64,000 nt of DNA, taken from NCBI RefSeq assembly GCF_020283565.1, contig NC_060065.1, positions 36,196,409 through 36,260,408 of the forward strand. Direction: 5' to 3'. Positions 22,984 through 32,405 of the stretch are shown here, piece after piece. The notes beneath the pieces are model-generated. The model had not been told where the DNA came from and did not search any database. It saw only the letters and a program-made list of their open reading frames with translations. This DNA is from Trifolium pratense (taxonomy: Eukaryota > Streptophyta > Magnoliopsida > Fabales > Fabaceae). The position numbers were made by a program, and so were the translations under genes. Each line of letters opens with the position of its first letter. Position 1 is the first letter of the stretch.

Positions 22984-24053
22984 AATTTTTATTTTTTTTT
23001 ATAGGAAACAAACTTTCATTAGCAAAAGGCTGGAAAACAGCCAAACACAATACAATTAGTAGCAGAATTTTCTGCATAATTTGACATAACAGAAGCATTG
23101 GGAGCTGCCCCTACCCAAGTTCGATTTCCCACTAATCTAGCCAAAGAAGCTAAGTTATGAGCATCAATATTTTGATCTCTTCTAACAAACAAGACACTAA
23201 CATTAGGCAAACTAGACAACAATTCCCTACAATCTTGAGCTACCATCTCAATGGCATCAATCTTCACCTTGTTAGCTATGCAGTTAACCACATTTTCTGC
23301 ATCAGAAAAAATACAAACAGAGTGCAAACCTTGCTCTCGGACAAACTGGATTGCCCAGCGAACACCCAACGCTTCAGCCATAATTGGATCCACTGCAATG
23401 TCATCACACTTGCATGCACTGAAAGTTGTAATTCTGTCATGATTTTTAAGCACAAGTCCCCAAACAGTTGGGCCATTCAAATTGCAGCCAGCATCAACAA
23501 AAACAGAAAAGGATGGTCTTGAGACCGGTGGCATGACGGTGATCAAAGGAAGAGAAACTCGGCCTCTCCTAGGAGGGTTTGCATCATTAAATTCCTGGAC
23601 AAAGGACATAGCTTCATCAACCAAACAAACTGGTTCCAACTTGTCTCCTCTAAAAACTACATTGTTTCTAGCAGCCCAAAATTTCCAAAGGATGGTACAA
23701 AACAGTTGAGTGCCTAAAGTATCATGACATGTAAGCCAACTCAAAATCCAGTCAAATAAATCAACTTGTAAAGGCATATGAGACCCAAGGTGGGAAGCAA
23801 AAAGAGTAAGTTTCATTAAATCACAGTGAAGAAATAAGTGATTGGTAGTTTCCACCTCATGATGACACAGAGGACACTGCAGATCAAGAGAGATACCTTT
23901 TTTATGCAAATTCGCTCGGGTGGGCAGAATGTTTTTGGTGAGCCTCCACATGAAGTTTTTGATCTTGTTAGGAACCGGGGCTTTCCATATTTCCTTCCAA
24001 ACCTTGTTCTTTCTAGTAACTGAAGGTCCAGGAAGGGACCTCTCCTTCTCATC
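22984..24053 (-). mobile_element. 5'-truncated LINE with poly(A) tail and 15-base TSD
   Basis: The 15-base direct repeat ACACTATTATCCTTT stands at 22969-22983 and 24054-24068. Directly inside the left copy is a T-rich run (22984-23001), the poly(A) tail seen from the other strand. The element carries only the last part of ORF2. This is a textbook target-primed insertion, placed inside a foldback repeat whose other part continues at 24069. Confidence 0.92.
23019..24049 (-). pseudogene. LINE ORF2 C-terminal remnant (zf-RVT plus RNase H)
   Basis: The open frame on the minus strand enters at about 24049 (TRKNKVWKEIWKAPVPNKIKNFMW) and runs to a stop at 23019. The zinc-binding reverse-transcriptase region has CPLCHHEVETTNHLFLHC. 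The RNase H-like domain has FVDAGCN, MAEALGVRWAI, FSDAENVV and RRDQNIDAHNLASLA, covering the usual acidic positions except for changes in the last motif. The endonuclease and polymerase parts are missing through 5' truncation, so it cannot transpose. The frame is undamaged over more than 330 codons, which suggests a fairly young copy. Confidence 0.88.
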
Positions 24054-24164
24054 ACACTATTATCCTTTCTACCGGTGAATTATATTTAATTTGTAACTTA
24101 AAGGAGTAAAATGTCTAACATTTATAACACATGGGACCAAAATTAAGGGGGAAAAAACTTAAGG

Positions 24165-24415
24165 TCCAACTTTAGAACATGACCAGTTTGTTTGTCACAT
24201 TCTATACCCCTCCAATTGCAGCAATCTTTCCCAATCCATGAAGAAAGGTAATTAGAAGGAACCTTGAGATCTTTTTTTATTTTAAGTAGTGTCACTCTCT
24301 CTTCCTCAATGCAAAGAGTGCTAACATTAAGGCTCATAATTTCACACTGAGTTGATGCAAAAAGAAAGAATAGAGGAATAAGGTAATATTGAATGATGAT
24401 TTTTGTGCTTGCCAT
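24165..24415 (-). pseudogene. RLP fragment, N-terminal end only
   Basis: The start codon at 24415 gives [20 protein letters not shown], a signal peptide, then [16 protein letters not shown] and CCNWRGIECD as in the intact RLPs. After about 80 residues the homology stops at 24165, where foldback-repeat DNA (24061-24163, ending AAAACTTAA) begins. All LRRs and the membrane anchor are absent. The promoter block with TATATATAGAAC is still present at 24477-24489, so a short secreted LRRNT peptide could in principle be made. Confidence 0.85.
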
Positions 24416-24489
24416 CGTCCCGCCAGAGGATATCGGATGGTTTCAAATTTGTCATTACAAAATTTTGATGAATGGATATATATAGAACA

Positions 24490-25360
24490 AAATGGCAAGT
24501 AGTATTTTGGTTTATTTATCTCTATGTTTCTGTTTCTTTGCTATATTTTTCAACAGAGCCTATTGCCTAGTGTTTAATACTGACTGAAATAGTATTGTGA
24601 ATTTGTGAAACTATCATTGATGTAGCAGGCTCAAAGTCAAGGCAATGCTATAAAATAAATCAAGTCATAAGCTGTTTATTATTTTAAGAGTCCTCCTTGA
24701 CACACTTGTTTTTACTTGTTGTTTTTGTTGATTCTTGTTATGAGTTTGCTATGCCTGTCGCCTTGGATGTGACATTGGTGCATTCCTTTTGCAAACTTTC
24801 TTGCAAAGACCTGAATGAGTCTATGGATTCTATGGTAATGAAACTTGTTAGGGATTATTTCTTGTTATTATTTTGTAATAATTACTGTCTCTATTACCAC
24901 TCCTCTATGATGTTTAAATTATTTTTCATTTCCTGTAAAACTCTTAATATAAAATTGATTTAAATTAATGGACTGTCCCTATGTTGTATAAAATAATGCA
25001 ATAAATATATTGTTTGGTCAGTTTGAAAAGTCACCTCTCACAGCACCAACAGGGAATAGTTTCCTTAGGTATATTCCTGGTTGAGATTCGACTATGGCTT
25101 TGTAATTGTTCAGTTGGTTCATTTCTATCCATGTGATACTTACACAACATGTATATGGTTTGGTTCTTCATGATTTTATACAATGTCAATAATTTTTATT
25201 AAATTATTATACGGCTGATTAACCTCAAATTTGATCCTCCTTATTAAACATTCTCATATTATAAAAAGTCAATATAAACCATTGACATATATACAAGGCA
25301 CATTTATTAGCTTATTCCCTGAATCTATTAGCATATACTGTATCATTATGCTTTATTCAA
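24490..25360. other. RLP upstream flank, no gene
   Basis: This block parallels 21890-22800, the upstream flank of the intact RLP gene, including GATGTGACATTGGTGCATTC and the CAGTTTGAAAAGTCACC stretch. The last part, 25280-25360, parallels 18500-18590. There is no credible coding region. Confidence 0.5.
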
Positions 25361-25735
25361 ATAAGTTTTGGTAAGACTTTCAAGCTCTGGCATTCCAATC
25401 ATCTCTGGAATTCTAGTTCTAGGATTCAGCCACAGACCTCAACTCTATGAAGTATAAATTGGACATTGGACACCACTGATACTTGACACCTGACACAACA
25501 CTCATAATAATTTGAGAAAGTAACCACACATGTTGGTGTTGTTAGACCCTGACGAGCCTTTAATATGAAGCATCAGTGTTACATAGATGCAATTCATCAT
25601 AAACAAAACTTGTAGTATTAATTAGTTGAAGCATAAAAAAACTTCATGAGCATGAGAATGCCAAAGCTTCTGTTTCTCAGGAGAAAGAGTTTCACAAATA
25701 CTCAACACCTATAAGATGCCCTTTATGTCATCAAC
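25361..25735 (-). pseudogene. Antisense OBAP1 pseudogene fragment
   Basis: Bases 25438-25361 on the minus strand match the start of exon 2 of the gene at 32406 (GAATTCCAGAGATGATTGG, CCAGAGCTTGAAAGTCTT). Bases 25735-25641 match the end of its exon 1 (GGGC.TCTTATAGGTGTTGAG, CAGAAGCTTTGGCATTCTC). The exon 1 part has lost about 15-20 bases in the ISDDVF region, and exon 3 is not present. The former intron (25445-25640) holds a degenerate copy of the TATGAA..TTCATA MITE. Exon order is kept, so this is a DNA-level duplicate and not a retrocopy. Confidence 0.82.
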
Positions 25736-26525
25736 ATAGATACAAGTGTTTATCTTCAAATTTTACTTCAAATTAGATGTAAACACATATATAAAAGCGT
25801 TTGTCTTCAAATTTCAAATATGATGAGGGCACGACTCTAGAATTGTTTTCATGATATGAGCTTTATAACATCAAATTAATTATAATTTGCTCTTTCGATA
25901 GTTTCAACTACCAAATTACATAAGTTACGACTTTTAGCATACATGTTTTTGTGATATTTACAATTGTTAAGTCTTGATTTTCAGGGCTTCAAAAATCTGG
26001 AATGTGATTTGAATGAACACTCAAGTGATGAATCACGGAGGTACCTTTTTATCATTTCCTGTGCCTATTTTCCCTCTTGACAATGTATGAACTGATTTTT
26101 TGCTCTAGGATTGTGCAGGTATCTTACCAATATTTTAAGTATACGCTGATTTATTATCAATACCAATTATATTTTTCAAGAACTGTCCCTTCTAGATAAA
26201 TAGTAGCCTTAATTCAGAATACTTCAAATTAAGGATATAAAAGTTTAAGCATGATAGTGCTGATATAGTAGCCTGTGTTTGCTTCAGGTAATCCTAACCA
26301 ATTTGAATTCAATTAGTCTTCTAAATTCTAATATTTTTGTTTTATATTAAAGCAAGATCACCACATTAATTCTTCAAATAGTTGTAATTTATACAGTATA
26401 TCACTGTGGACTTCACCCTATTCACCTCATATAGACATATACCACACACAAATTTAAACAATGCACAGAAGTAAATATAAACCCAAAGTGCAAATATAAG
26501 ATACAAAAGTTATTATACTAAGGCC

Positions 26526-29513
26526 TCAGTTCCTTTCCGATCCAAACCTGCGGTTTACACGCCCCAAATTAACTACCACGAAGACCAGAAGTTTATCTCT
26601 CATGTCAAATACAAAATTGAAATATGCATGTCTCCAAGATCTCTTTAACATCAAGCTGCCACACACAATCCAAAAGCCAGTGATATACCCGGCAGCTATG
26701 CTTGCATATAACTTCAATCTTTCAATCTTTTCATCATCTCCATCACCATCATCTTCATGTTCTCTCTTTCTATGTAACAATGATGAGCAATTAGTTGGCA
26801 AAGGTTCCCCACAAAGCCCTGGGTTGCCTTCATAGATCGATGGCTCATTAAAGGTGCCAAACTGATTACCCCGCGGAATTTGTCCAGAAAGATTGTTGTG
26901 TGACAAATTCAAATGACTCAGGAATGTCATGGAAGCCATGCTTGTGGGGATTGGACCTGAAAGATGGTTGTGTGAAAGGTCAAGACTTTCCAAATCTTTT
27001 AATGATCCAATGTTGTTGGGTATGTCCCCAGTTAGGTGGTTCCAAGACAAATTCAGGGCACCCAGGTGAATCAATTGTGTTATCTTCTCTGGTATCTCTC
27101 CAGAAAGATTATTCTTAGAAAGATCAATGATGGATTGCACAGGTGATTGGTTTAAGTATTCAATTATTCTTCCTTTTAGGACCAATTCTGTGTGCCTTGT
27201 GTACGATTCATAGCCCCATATTTGATAAATAGACGAATTACTAAAGTACATTTGTGGCAGTTTAAAACCATGTACATCACCCAAACATGTTGGTATCGAT
27301 CCTGATAAATTGTTTTCTGCAAGATCCATTAAATGGAGAGACAGTAGATGACATAACTCTTTAGGAATGCTACCTGTTAATGTGTTGCCGCGTATCAATA
27401 ACTCCGAAAGGGAAGGAATATGTTTATTTATCCCTTTTGGTATAGACCCAAAAAGCTTGTTGTATTTTAGCGAAAGAATTTTCAACCTAAAACATTTCTG
27501 GAAGACAAATGACAAATCTGCAGAGAGATTGTTGTTGCTCAGTTCTAGGATGGAAAGAAAAGGTAGTGAGCATATTGAAGTTGGGATTCCACCTGCCAAC
27601 CTATTGTTGGATAGATCAATGATGGATAATCTCTTCATACCCATCGAAAACTCGGGGATTTCCCCTGTCAAATAATTGTTGGATAGATCAAGAAAAGACA
27701 AATTTTGAATCTTGTTTAACGATAGCGGAATGCTCTTATTCAGGAAGTTATGTGAGATATCCAACATCTGCAAATGTGACATCTCTTCGCCAATATTGGC
27801 AGGTAATTTGCCGGACAGTGAATTGTTCCTTAGGAAGAGAGCACTCAACCCCGACCAAATTTGGACAGAGCCCTTTAAGTGGTTATGAGAAAAATCAACA
27901 ATAGGATTATTTGAGGAAGTGAAATTCATTTTTTTGGGAAGGTAACCACTTATTTTGTTGTGAGAAAGATCTAGATTCTCTATTTGAGAGGATATATTGT
28001 AAAGCCAATGAGGTATCTCCCCAAAAATTCCAGCATTTTCTAGAATTATCTCATTCAAGTCGATTTGGGTTTTCAGCCAATCAGGAAATGTCGAGCCTAC
28101 TTGACAACTGCGAATTTCGACATAAGTCAAATCCTTAAAAGGTGGAACCCAATCGTCTGTCACTTTCAAAGAAAGTCTGTTATTTTTAGATGACACGGAG
28201 AAACTGATTAGGTCTGTGAGGTTTTGGAAATGAATATTTGTCATTGTACCTTCCCAATAATTCTCAAGTAGGTTTAGAGAATACAAACGGGTTAGTTGAC
28301 CAATACTTTCAGGAATTGTCCCATTCATCATGTTGCCTTCCAAGTTTAGAGTAAGCAGTCTTGATAAGTTTCCTATAGATGTTGGTATAGGACCTGAGAC
28401 ACCCGAGTGAGACTTTACTGAATTTCCTCTCAGATCAAGATCAATCAAACTTGTAAATTGCCCTAAAGAATTAGACAATTTCCCAGTTAGTTGATTATAT
28501 CCCAAATCCAAAATCTTAAGACTTTGGTTGCTACAAGACATGGCCTCAATCATATCAGCTATATCATCAGTAATAAGATTATGTGATAGATGTAGAATCT
28601 GAAGTTTGCAGATCTTCCATCGTCCAAGCGTAGAAGGCAAGAAACCTCTTAGAGATGAATAAGAAAGATCAAGTTTTGTGAGACTGCTCATGTTGAACAA
28701 CCAAGAAGGTATTGAAGAATTAAAAGGATTGTCAGAGAGATCAAGCAAAGAAAGTGATGTAATATTTAAAAACGGTGAAGATGGAGGGAGAGAAGTAATG
28801 TTGCATAAGGACAAATCTAACTCTATCAAAGATGACATCTTATTCATAGCTCGAAACAACTCATGAGGCAAGGTGGTAAACTTTAAATTATGCATGCTAA
28901 GATATCGAAGTGAAGACAAAGCAAAGAGCCAACTAAAGTCGCTAACCTGAAGTGACGAATAAGAGGAGGAATATGAGCTAGAGATATCAAGATAGTGCAA
29001 ATTTGATAAATTGACAAGATGATTAGGGACCATTCCAGAAAAGTTTGCATATGATAGGTCAAGGTAATTCAACATATGGAGAGAACCAATAAATTTTGGA
29101 ATGGGAATTCTTTTGAAATCATTATAGCTTAGATCCAAATGACTCAAGTGTTTCAAGTCAGTAATCGAAGGATTTATCTCACCACTCAAGGGATGATGAT
29201 TACTCGAGAAGGGAGACAGAGACAGTGAAATTGTATTTTTGTTGCAGATATGATAGTACCTAAGCTTAAGCTTTAAAACATGACCAGTTTGGTTGTCACA
29301 TTGAATACCCTTCCAATTACAGCAATCTTCCCCAACCCAAGAAGAAAGGCAATTGGCAGGATCCTTGAGATCTTTTTTTACTTTAAGGAGTGCCACTCTC
29401 TCTTCCTTAATGCAAAGTGTGCTAACATTAAGGCTAGTTACTACGTACTGGGTTGATGTATAAAGAAAGAGGAGAGCAATAACATAATATCCAAATATTT
29501 TTGTGTTTGCCAT
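26526..29513 (-). CDS. LRR receptor-like protein (RLP), intact
   Basis: Intronless gene for 995 residues if started at the ATG at 29513 (MANTKIFGYY). An in-frame ATG eight codons upstream is less likely, because the paralogues start at the former. Layout: signal peptide, LRRNT cap (LCIKEERVALLKVKKDL, CCNWKGIQC), about 28 LRRs, and an island around [17 protein letters not shown] to GRIIEYLNQS. Four LRRs follow, then an acidic stretch (HEDDGDGDDEKIE), a membrane helix with a GYITG GxxxG motif and a short cytoplasmic tail ending FGSERN. It resembles the 18842 paralogue and the pseudogene at 11119. LRR-face residues differ between the copies, as expected under diversifying selection, but I cannot compute this. 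The ligand is unknown. Confidence 0.95.
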   Translation of the reverse strand: MANTKIFGYYVIALLFLYTSTQYVVTSLNVSTLCIKEERVALLKVKKDLKDPANCLSSWVGEDCCNWKGIQCDNQTGHVLKLKLRYYHICNKNTISLSLSPFSSNHHPLSGEINPSITDLKHLSHLDLSYNDFKRIPIPKFIGSLHMLNYLDLSYANFSGMVPNHLVNLSNLHYLDISSSYSSSYSSLQVSDFSWLFALSSLRYLSMHNLKFTTLPHELFRAMNKMSSLIELDLSLCNITSLPPSSPFLNITSLSLLDLSDNPFNSSIPSWLFNMSSLTKLDLSYSSLRGFLPSTLGRWKICKLQILHLSHNLITDDIADMIEAMSCSNQSLKILDLGYNQLTGKLSNSLGQFTSLIDLDLRGNSVKSHSGVSGPIPTSIGNLSRLLTLNLEGNMMNGTIPESIGQLTRLYSLNLLENYWEGTMTNIHFQNLTDLISFSVSSKNNRLSLKVTDDWVPPFKDLTYVEIRSCQVGSTFPDWLKTQIDLNEIILENAGIFGEIPHWLYNISSQIENLDLSHNKISGYLPKKMNFTSSNNPIVDFSHNHLKGSVQIWSGLSALFLRNNSLSGKLPANIGEEMSHLQMLDISHNFLNKSIPLSLNKIQNLSFLDLSNNYLTGEIPEFSMGMKRLSIIDLSNNRLAGGIPTSICSLPFLSILELSNNNLSADLSFVFQKCFRLKILSLKYNKLFGSIPKGINKHIPSLSELLIRGNTLTGSIPKELCHLLSLHLMDLAENNLSGSIPTCLGDVHGFKLPQMYFSNSSIYQIWGYESYTRHTELVLKGRIIEYLNQSPVQSIIDLSKNNLSGEIPEKITQLIHLGALNLSWNHLTGDIPNNIGSLKDLESLDLSHNHLSGPIPTSMASMTFLSHLNLSHNNLSGQIPRGNQFGTFNEPSIYEGNPGLCGEPLPTNCSSLLHRKREHEDDGDGDDEKIERLKLYASIAAGYITGFWIVCGSLMLKRSWRHAYFNFVFDMRDKLLVFVVVNLGRVNRRFGSERN

Positions 29514-29559
29514 AGTCCCACCAGAGGATATTATCATATCAAGAGGTTTTGTTGATTAC

Positions 29560-29567
29560 TATATATA
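29560..29567 (-). promoter_or_regulatory. TATA box of the RLP gene at 29513
   Basis: TATATATAG on the minus strand, about 50 bases before the chosen ATG. It is followed by the same GAACAAAGTGGCTGGTATTT block that lies upstream of the pseudogene at 13578. Confidence 0.6.
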
Positions 29568-29979
29568 GAACAAAGTGGCTGGTATTTTCTTGGTTGATTC
29601 TTTCTTTGTTTTATTTTCAACTAGCAACACACCCGTGCTAAGATTTCTTGGTTGACAAAGTGGCTGTTTTATTTTCTTGGCTGACATTAAGTGCATTTGT
29701 TTGTAAATCCCCGGCCGATGCGTATAGAGGTCAACCTCTTAAATGAATCTCAATTACCTCGAGAGAATTAGTCTCTACTGTTGCACGCAGAGGGAATCCC
29801 TTTGGTTTAACATGAAACCATTTATGATAATTCAATCTCACTAGTGAACAATCCCGCGAAGGATAGTTAGTTTTGAAATGTTATGGCGACAATTTGTCCC
29901 GTGTATGGTAACTCAATCTCATCATTGACCATTTGTTTCGTGTGTGATAGTTATTTTTTGAAAACGGGAAACTTTTTTT

Positions 29980-30780
29980 TTTGTTCAACTGGAGGCCGTT
30001 AGGCCGAATTACATAAGGACTCTACGACTAAAGTGAATACCAGCTACGTCCTGCCATAGGAGGTTGACACAACCCGGCGGTGGACTGCTAACATAATGAA
30101 TACCCGTAGGTAGTTTGATAGCAAAACCTGCCAACTAATTGGCAACTTGGTTGGCCTGGCTGTAGATATTGTTAGAATATAGAAAATATTATATTATTTG
30201 TTGAGAAAATATCTCTATGATTTGGTTTGTTTATTCTTAGCCCTATAATAAAGGGATTTAGTTTAGATTTAAGTTTATTCACTTAGTTATAAATACCAAG
30301 GTAGTCATACTATTTTATTAATGTAAATAGTAATGTAAATATTGTAATTAGGGTTATTGCCATCATCATCAATAATATTTTATTGTTCCTTATTATTTTC
30401 TCCTATTCTTTCACCTAAATTCCCCGAATTTCAACAGATATGATTTACTGAAACCTACCAATCCCCCATCTTAAGGCGATTAATGAGAGCAACAATGGAA
30501 TTGCAAGGGTGCGTCGGAGGACACCCTTTAACAACCAAAGACACGGCTAACATAGAATCAGACTCCAAATTCACCAACCTAAAACCTTTGTCCCAAACCA
30601 ACTGGAGAATAGTCAACATACCCCAAAACTCTGCCATTAAAACCGAACAGGTGCCCAGGTTGCGTGATACCCCTGTGATCCAACCACCAGAGTTATCAAA
30701 TGGGAAACTTTCACTCCTTCAATGGATGTGTCCTTTATCAAATTTCATTAAAGTCTCAAACATCGCTGCCAAATAATACT
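29980..30780 (-). mobile_element. LINE remnant (RNase H region), split by a solo LTR
   Basis: On the minus strand the text gives LGTCSVLMAEFWGML, FRLVNLESDSMLAVSLV and INRLKMGDW, then after the inserted LTR NQVAN, LAGFAIKLPTGIHYV and NLLWQDVAG. This is the end of a plant LINE RNase H domain. Several stops show it is dead. The T-rich run at 29970-29980 may be its poly(A) end. Confidence 0.75.
30170..30436. mobile_element. Solo LTR with 5-base TSD, inside the LINE remnant
   Basis: 267 bases starting TGTTAGAATAT and ending TTTCAACA, flanked by GATAT at 30165-30169 and 30437-30441. Removing it joins the RNase H text on both sides (HIY to NQVAN). The short TG..CA structure suggests a small copia-type LTR left by recombination between the two LTRs. 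Confidence 0.9.
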
Positions 30781-31205
30781 ACTTGTTTGGGAGAGAGATT
30801 ACTTGACTTTTAGAAGAAAAAAAATGTACGGTTGTATTAATATATGTTGAGTGTATAAGTGGTGATACAAATTTAAAAAATTATCAAGATAAAATATTGA
30901 GAAATTTTCATACACTGACTACGTAAATATTTTCACATATATTCAATCAAATAGCACTAAATATATGTTTGAAGATGTACATTAAAAACTAACGTAAAAA
31001 ATGACATAATGGTTTTTTATTTATATTTTGCATCATGATTTTTTTTTTTTATAATCAAATAATATTATAAGGGAGTACAGTGGGTACTCAAACCCTTACA
31101 ACAAAGAACAAGTAACTCAAGAGTTATGGATACACGACAACAGATCATGATATGATTTGGTCCATGTGTAAAAAAGCTTTACATTCTACCCTCTGTAAAT
31201 TTCTT
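30781..31205. other. AT-rich spacer
   Basis: No gene and no clear element. It contains simple T tracts and a piece with ACAAAGAACAAGTAACTC text. Confidence 0.4.
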
Positions 31206-31345
31206 GAACCCGTGAGCTTAACTCAATTGGCAGAATATTACATTATGTATACAGGGGACCGGTATTCAAATCTCGGTCATCTCTCATTTATCCACTTTAA
31301 GAGTGAAATTTTTCTAACTAATAGACTACTTGAAAAAAAATAAAA
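31206..31345 (+). mobile_element. Au-like tRNA-derived SINE
   Basis: It starts GTGAGCTTAACTCAATTGGC (A box), has GGTATTCAAATCTC (a decayed B box) and ends AATAGACTACTTG followed by an A-rich tail at 31332-31350. These are the hallmarks of the Au SINE family as I recall it. The copy is diverged and flanks are not clearly duplicated. Confidence 0.6.
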
Positions 31346-31689
31346 AAAAATTCAGAACACCAATTTGCAAATTAAATATTTAAAATTGGCAACCACCTCA
31401 AAGTCTAAATGCATGTCCTTGTCACACTTGTTGTCTTCTCTTATTAAAAATTTGTTTACAGTATTGAACTCGTATCAACAATAGTGTAACCTCGTCGCAA
31501 TGCTTTGTTCATGTACGTACTAAATTTTCTCTAGAAATTTTAAAAGGATGACTCGGTTCTTGATAACCTTATGCAATGTCAGCAATTTTGGCAATTATAC
31601 GAGATTTGATCCCTGGTATTATGCATTTTCGTATCACATAACTTTGAATAGGAAATGGTCACATGAATTCTGATCGCATTCACTCATCT

Positions 31690-31870
31690 TTTTTCAACAC
31701 CAATGCAAACCCAAACTACTCAAAAGTTTTATACCACAACTCCGCGCAAAAAGAACAAGACCCGAATAAATGTCCCTCAAACTCCGATTCCAAAGGACAC
31801 CACAAACAATTCGGTTAAAAACCATCACCGAAATAGAAAACTAAGTTCTCATTGTACAAAATGTGACCCT
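31690..31870 (-). mobile_element. LINE zf-RVT fragment
   Basis: On the minus strand the text reads CLWCPLESEFEGHLFGSCSFCAELWYK, the zinc-binding reverse-transcriptase end region of plant LINEs. A block of about 45 bases at 31825-31868 recurs inverted at 34573-34618, beyond the OBAP1 gene. The remaining DNA up to 32300 is AT-rich with no gene. Confidence 0.6.
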
Positions 31871-32405
31871 TAAGATTTGGTTACCTATCACTCACAAATG
31901 TTTTATAAAAATTAAAAAGAGAAAATAATTAAAATAATGTGTATTTTTAAAATAATTAAAGACAATCAATATGAATCATATTTTTCATCATCGCACTTAA
32001 CTCCACTTTTCTTTTTTTGATTTTCACCACCAGTTTAATCTGGTTTTGAGACGACTTAATCCCACTTTTCTAATATGACATGACAAATACTAATTTTTCT
32101 TAAATTATAATGTAAAACTATTTTACACAATTAGTGCAAATCTATTAAACTTTAAATAATATGTATTTTTACGTTACGCTTAGTGACGTTTAAAGCTGGT
32201 GACGAATTCCTACTCTAACTCCTAACAGATGGCAACATAGTCCACAACACATAGCCACCTATGAAATCATGCATGTCTACGTGGAACCAAAACAACACTT
32301 CACGTATTCATGTTACACTTGTTCTGTTCCTCTTCTTATAGTAACACAAACCCAACACAGAGAATATTAGAAACAAACACAAACACAAACACAGTCTCTC
32401 AAACA

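Noticed and set aside
29622..29645. CTAGCAACACACCCGTGCT looking like a Helitron 3' end
   Set aside because: The second arm of the hairpin is missing and no 5' end or helicase is nearby; at most it is a scrap.
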